A stretch of 23,353 nucleotides of DNA from SIG440 sp045645485 (GTDB taxonomy: Bacteria; Bacillota; Clostridia; Monoglobales; Monoglobaceae), in the NCBI GenBank assembly GCA_045645485.1, contig JAZRIX010000059.1, positions 1 to 23,353 on the forward strand. The letters run 5' to 3'. Both the position numbers and the translations under genes were made by a program. Below the pieces are notes generated by a model, which saw only the letters and a list, made by a program, of their open reading frames with translations, did not search any database and was not told the origin of the DNA. Of the stretch, positions 20,657 through 23,353 are shown piece after piece (position 1 is the first letter of the stretch; each line of letters begins with the position of its first letter).

Positions 20657-22849
20657 TTATCTTATAAAAAGTCTCTCCTTCAAGCCTGAATATCTCATCA
20701 AAATATTATTGTTTTCTACAAACTGTCTCAGAATTTCTTCTTTTCCCACAAGAATAACAAGCTTTTTGGCACGTGTAATTGCTGTATACAAAAGATTTCT
20801 TGTACGCAAAAGCCGATGTGTATCAAACATAGGCATAATAACCACATCAAATTCACTGCCCTGACTTTTATGTACCGTTACTGCATAAGCAAGCTCAAGT
20901 TCATCCAGATCCGCAAATTCATAAACCACTTTTTTGTCATCATACATTACCGTCAAAGTCTGTTTGGGAATGTTTATATCCGTCACAAACCCCACGTCAC
21001 CGTTGAAAACACCTTGTCCTTCTTCACCGTCTGCAATTCTGACCCATTCAAGATTGTAATTATTTTTGTTCTGCATAACCTTGTCACCGATTCTGAAAGT
21101 ATATTCTCCTGACGTTTTTTCAGATACTCGTTGTTGCTTCGGATTCAGGCGTTTCTGCAGAATTTCATTCAGACTTTTCACACCGATAAGAGTTTTCCTT
21201 GTGGGGGTGAGCACCTGAATCTGTGAAATACTGTCCACTCCATAAGCTTTCGGGATACGCCTTTCGCAAAGATCTGCTATGGTCACACATAACTGTTCAG
21301 GCTGTTGGCAGTTCACCATAAAAAAGTCATTGTCAGGATCGTTACAGAACGGCATTTCACCCCGATTAATCCTGTGAGCGTTCACAACAATCATACTCTC
21401 TTTTGCCTGACGGAAAATCTCAGTCAGTTTTACACATTCAAGGCATTCACTTTCAATAATATCCCTGAGAACATTTCCTGCACCTACCGCCGGAAGCTGG
21501 TCGCTGTCTCCAACCATAATCAGCCTTGCATTTCTCGGCAAGGCATTCAATAAATGATACATCAGAAGAATATCAACCATCGACATTTCATCAACTATCA
21601 GCACATCACATTCAAGCTTGTTGCGTTCATTTCTGCCGAAGGCAACTCTGTTTCCTTCGGTAGGCGTATTTTCAAGAAGTCTGTGAATGGTCTTTGCTTC
21701 CATTCCGCAAACCTCACCCATTCTTTTTGCCGCTCTTCCCGTAGGTGCCGCAAGAGCAATCGTCTTGCCCTGACGTTTCATCAGATTAATAATCATATTT
21801 ATAATTGTGGTTTTTCCCGTACCGGGTCCTCCCGTAATCACCATTGCCGAATTGTCAAAAGCCGCAAAAACTGCATCGCGCTGTGCCTCTGCAAGAATTA
21901 TTTCCATTTCCTTTTCAGCCTGAGCAAGAAGCTTTTCGGTTTCTTTCCTGTTTGTTTCAAAAATCACACTGCTCATTTCACGGAGCCGCGTTGCAATGCC
22001 CCGCTCTGCCTCATAGAAAATATCCAGATAAACAGCATCAAATTCCTCATGAGACTCAACAACCAGCTCTTCTTTCAGACAAAGCTGAGCTATAGCATCC
22101 TCTACATCTGCCAATCCTACATCCAGAATTGCTCTGGCTTGTGCCACCAGAGTGCCTTTTGGGAGATATGTATGTCCGCTGAGGTATGCCGCATTGAGCA
22201 ATGTGCTCACAACCCCCGAACAGACTCTCGGAGCAAAATCCGAAGGAAACTTCAGCTCCTCCCTGATTTTGTCGCATATCTTAAACGAGAACCCGTCAAT
22301 ACCGCTGAGTATAAACGGATTTTCATTAACAAAATTTATTATCCCGTCTCCAAAGGTTCTGTATGCCTTTACCACAAGATTAGTTGAAACACCAAACTTT
22401 TGAAAATATACAATAATATTTTTGAGGCACATCTGCTCCATAAACTTCTTATATATAGCCTGAGCCTTTGCCGCAGAAATACCTTTTATTGCAGTCAGTT
22501 TTTCGGGATTATTTTCGATTACATCAAAGGTCTCGGTGCCAAACGCCTCCACGATTTTTCTCGCAGTACTTTTTCCCACATGTGGAAGAATTCCAGAACC
22601 AAGATACAGTTCTATATCACTTTCAGTTTCAGGCATAAGCCGTTGAATACTACTGACGCTGAATTGCTCGCCGTATTCGGGATGATTTTTCCACTCACCT
22701 TCAGCAAGAATTTTTTCACCTTCCGAAAGTCCCGGCATATACCCCGTCAGTGTAAAAAGATGTCCGTTTGACGAAACATCACATACTGTATAGCCATTTG
22801 AAGAATTTTCATAAATTACACTTTCCACAACGCCTTCAAGCCGTTCCAC
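20657..22849 (-). CDS. recD2: RecD2-type SF1B DNA helicase
   Basis: A 730-residue 5'-3' helicase of the RecD-like family found without RecBC (YrrC in Bacillus), involved in replication-fork repair. The N-terminal OB-like domain (LEGVVESVIYENSSNGYTV) is followed by tandem helix-hairpin-helix segments (about 80-180). Helicase core 1 has Walker A GGPGTGKTT (K346) and motif II VDEMSMVD, and core 2 has VTVHKSQGSEFD and LLYTAITRAKK. Length suits RecD2 (Deinococcus 715, Bacillus about 798). The start is GTG 22847-22849, with AGAGGTG 7 nt upstream; the overlapping ATG at 22849-22851 is out of frame. It has its own consensus promoter. Confidence 0.95.
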   Translation of the reverse strand: MERLEGVVESVIYENSSNGYTVCDVSSNGHLFTLTGYMPGLSEGEKILAEGEWKNHPEYGEQFSVSSIQRLMPETESDIELYLGSGILPHVGKSTARKIVEAFGTETFDVIENNPEKLTAIKGISAAKAQAIYKKFMEQMCLKNIIVYFQKFGVSTNLVVKAYRTFGDGIINFVNENPFILSGIDGFSFKICDKIREELKFPSDFAPRVCSGVVSTLLNAAYLSGHTYLPKGTLVAQARAILDVGLADVEDAIAQLCLKEELVVESHEEFDAVYLDIFYEAERGIATRLREMSSVIFETNRKETEKLLAQAEKEMEIILAEAQRDAVFAAFDNSAMVITGGPGTGKTTIINMIINLMKRQGKTIALAAPTGRAAKRMGEVCGMEAKTIHRLLENTPTEGNRVAFGRNERNKLECDVLIVDEMSMVDILLMYHLLNALPRNARLIMVGDSDQLPAVGAGNVLRDIIESECLECVKLTEIFRQAKESMIVVNAHRINRGEMPFCNDPDNDFFMVNCQQPEQLCVTIADLCERRIPKAYGVDSISQIQVLTPTRKTLIGVKSLNEILQKRLNPKQQRVSEKTSGEYTFRIGDKVMQNKNNYNLEWVRIADGEEGQGVFNGDVGFVTDINIPKQTLTVMYDDKKVVYEFADLDELELAYAVTVHKSQGSEFDVVIMPMFDTHRLLRTRNLLYTAITRAKKLVILVGKEEILRQFVENNNILMRYSGLKERLFIR

Positions 22850-22886
22850 ATGTGTTCACCTCTATTACAATCAAAATCCACATACA

Positions 22887-22915
22887 ATTATACTTTATAT
22901 ATGAATTTATGTCAA
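22887..22915 (-). promoter_or_regulatory. Consensus promoter of recD2
   Basis: On the minus strand, TTGACA (22910-22915) and TATAAT (22887-22892) are separated by 17 nt, a perfect sigma-A promoter. The start would be near 22880, giving a short leader of about 30 nt before the GTG start. A 7-bp dyad covers the -35. Confidence 0.9.
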
Positions 22916-22928
22916 TGAACACATTGAC
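22911..22928. repeat. Inverted repeat overlapping the recD2 -35
   Basis: GTCAATG-AACA-CATTGAC is a perfect 7-bp inverted repeat whose inner side includes five of the six -35 bases. It may be an operator. It may instead be a hairpin ending the holin-small protein transcript, though no U-tract follows. It does not match the Firmicute LexA box. Confidence 0.5.
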
Positions 22929-22944
22929 GGATTTAAAAATTTTT

Positions 22945-23118
22945 CTATATCATAGCTTCTGCAAGCTTTATCAAAAGTTCTTCACCGTATTTATAACACA
23001 GCAAAAACTCCACAGTTCCTTCTTCAATTCCAGCCTTCGCTTGAACAATATAAATAGCATCTTCCACAGACATATCAGCTTCTCCTTTCACATAATCATA
23101 TTCTGAAAGTCTCACCAT
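22945..23118 (-). CDS. Small acidic protein of unknown function
   Basis: A 57-residue protein beginning MVRLSEYDYVKGEADMSVED and ending LLIKLAEAMI, mostly helical in appearance, with no membrane segment and one cysteine. The ATG at 23116-23118 lies one nucleotide after the holin stop codon, suggesting translational coupling. An internal in-frame ATG (23071-23073) has a better ribosome site (AAAGGAG, 8 nt spacing) and would give a 42-residue form, so the start is uncertain. I do not recognise the family. Its place after a holin suggests a phage- or lysis-related or co-regulated role, which is inference. Confidence 0.55.
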   Translation of the reverse strand: MVRLSEYDYVKGEADMSVEDAIYIVQAKAGIEEGTVEFLLCYKYGEELLIKLAEAMI

Positions 23119-23119
23119 T

Positions 23120-23353
23120 TTAATTTTCTTCTTTTCTTTTTAAAATATCAATTGCTTTTGTAATAACCTCAGGAAGCGGCAATCCCATAAGTCCCGCATT
23201 CTCCACAATTGATATAACCTCATTTGCAATAAAACCAATAATTGTTGCCGTTCTTATGTAGCTTGTTTCAAGCGACACATCAAGTCTGTGTGCTATGAGA
23301 ACAAAGAGAAGGGTGACACACTTCTTGCAAAGACCCTTCCATCCGGCTTTGCT
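23120..23353 (-). CDS. Phage-type holin family protein, 3' end only
   Basis: The last 77 residues of a protein that begins beyond the right edge. Two hydrophobic segments (KCVTLLFVLIAHRLDVSL and SYIRTATIIGFIANEVIS) are followed by IVENAGLMGLPLPEVITKAIDIL, the hallmark of the holin_4 / toxin secretion-phage lysis holin family (TcdE-like). Such proteins form membrane lesions that release endolysins or toxins. No phage genes are visible on this side; recD2 follows after the small downstream gene. A domesticated holin or the edge of a prophage are both possible. The stop is TAA at 23120-23122. Confidence 0.8.
   Translation of the reverse strand, partial: SKAGWKGLCKKCVTLLFVLIAHRLDVSLETSYIRTATIIGFIANEVISIVENAGLMGLPLPEVITKAIDILKRKEEN

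Noticed and set aside
21554..22387. Plus-strand open frame of 277 codons opposite recD2
   Set aside because: It is antisense to a clear RecD2 helicase, with a Cys/His/Asn-rich product typical of reverse-strand translation and no ribosome site.
1..23353. CRISPR arrays, tRNA/rRNA genes, insertion sequences
   Set aside because: No regularly spaced repeats, cloverleaf-like sequences, rRNA motifs, transposase frames or terminal inverted repeats with target duplications were recognised in reading the window.

Overview
The window looks like chromosomal DNA from a low-to-moderate GC, probably spore-forming member of the Clostridia (an Oscillospiraceae/Ruminococcaceae-like gut Firmicute). The evidence is the lonB-lonA-engB gene order, a YhcN/YlaJ-type spore protein, an L13-leader upstream of rplM-rpsI, strong AGGAGG ribosome binding sites, consensus TTGACA/TATAAT promoters and abundant hairpin-plus-U-tract terminators. 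Most of it is well-conserved housekeeping sequence; the accessory interest lies in the intergenic regions and in a few poorly characterised genes.

Layout. 1-1533: a leftward promoter candidate at the extreme edge, then gdhA (minus) with its terminator. 1534-1836: a divergent promoter region. 1837-3990: a plus-strand cytoplasmic glycoside-hydrolase-like TIM-barrel protein. 4004-4429: a minus-strand YhcN/YlaJ-like exported protein whose 3' end runs into a palindrome. 4606-4812: a small plus-strand DUF378 membrane protein, followed by a strong bidirectional terminator. 4917-18413: a long co-directional minus-strand block transcribed in the order lonB, lonA, engB, hisS, aspS, DUF4340 protein, tyrS, (350-nt structured spacer), valS. 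It combines protein quality control, ribosome assembly and four aminoacyl-tRNA synthetases. lonA has its own internal promoter, and valS is preceded by an unusual highly structured spacer that lacks T-box motifs. 18495-19549: the rplM-rpsI ribosomal protein operon (minus) with a perfect consensus promoter, an L13-type leader and a terminator. 19693-20649: a plus-strand degenerate histidine-kinase-like protein with its own promoter and terminator. 20657-22915: recD2 (minus) with a consensus promoter overlapped by a dyad. 22945-23353: a small unrecognised protein and the 3' end of a phage-type holin, translationally coupled.

No tRNA, rRNA, CRISPR array, insertion sequence or prophage structural gene was recognised. 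The most unusual parts are the tyrS-valS spacer RNA or repeat element, the 5' dyad at the start of the lonA transcript, the kinase-like protein with a broken ATPase domain, and the unclassified glycoside hydrolase.
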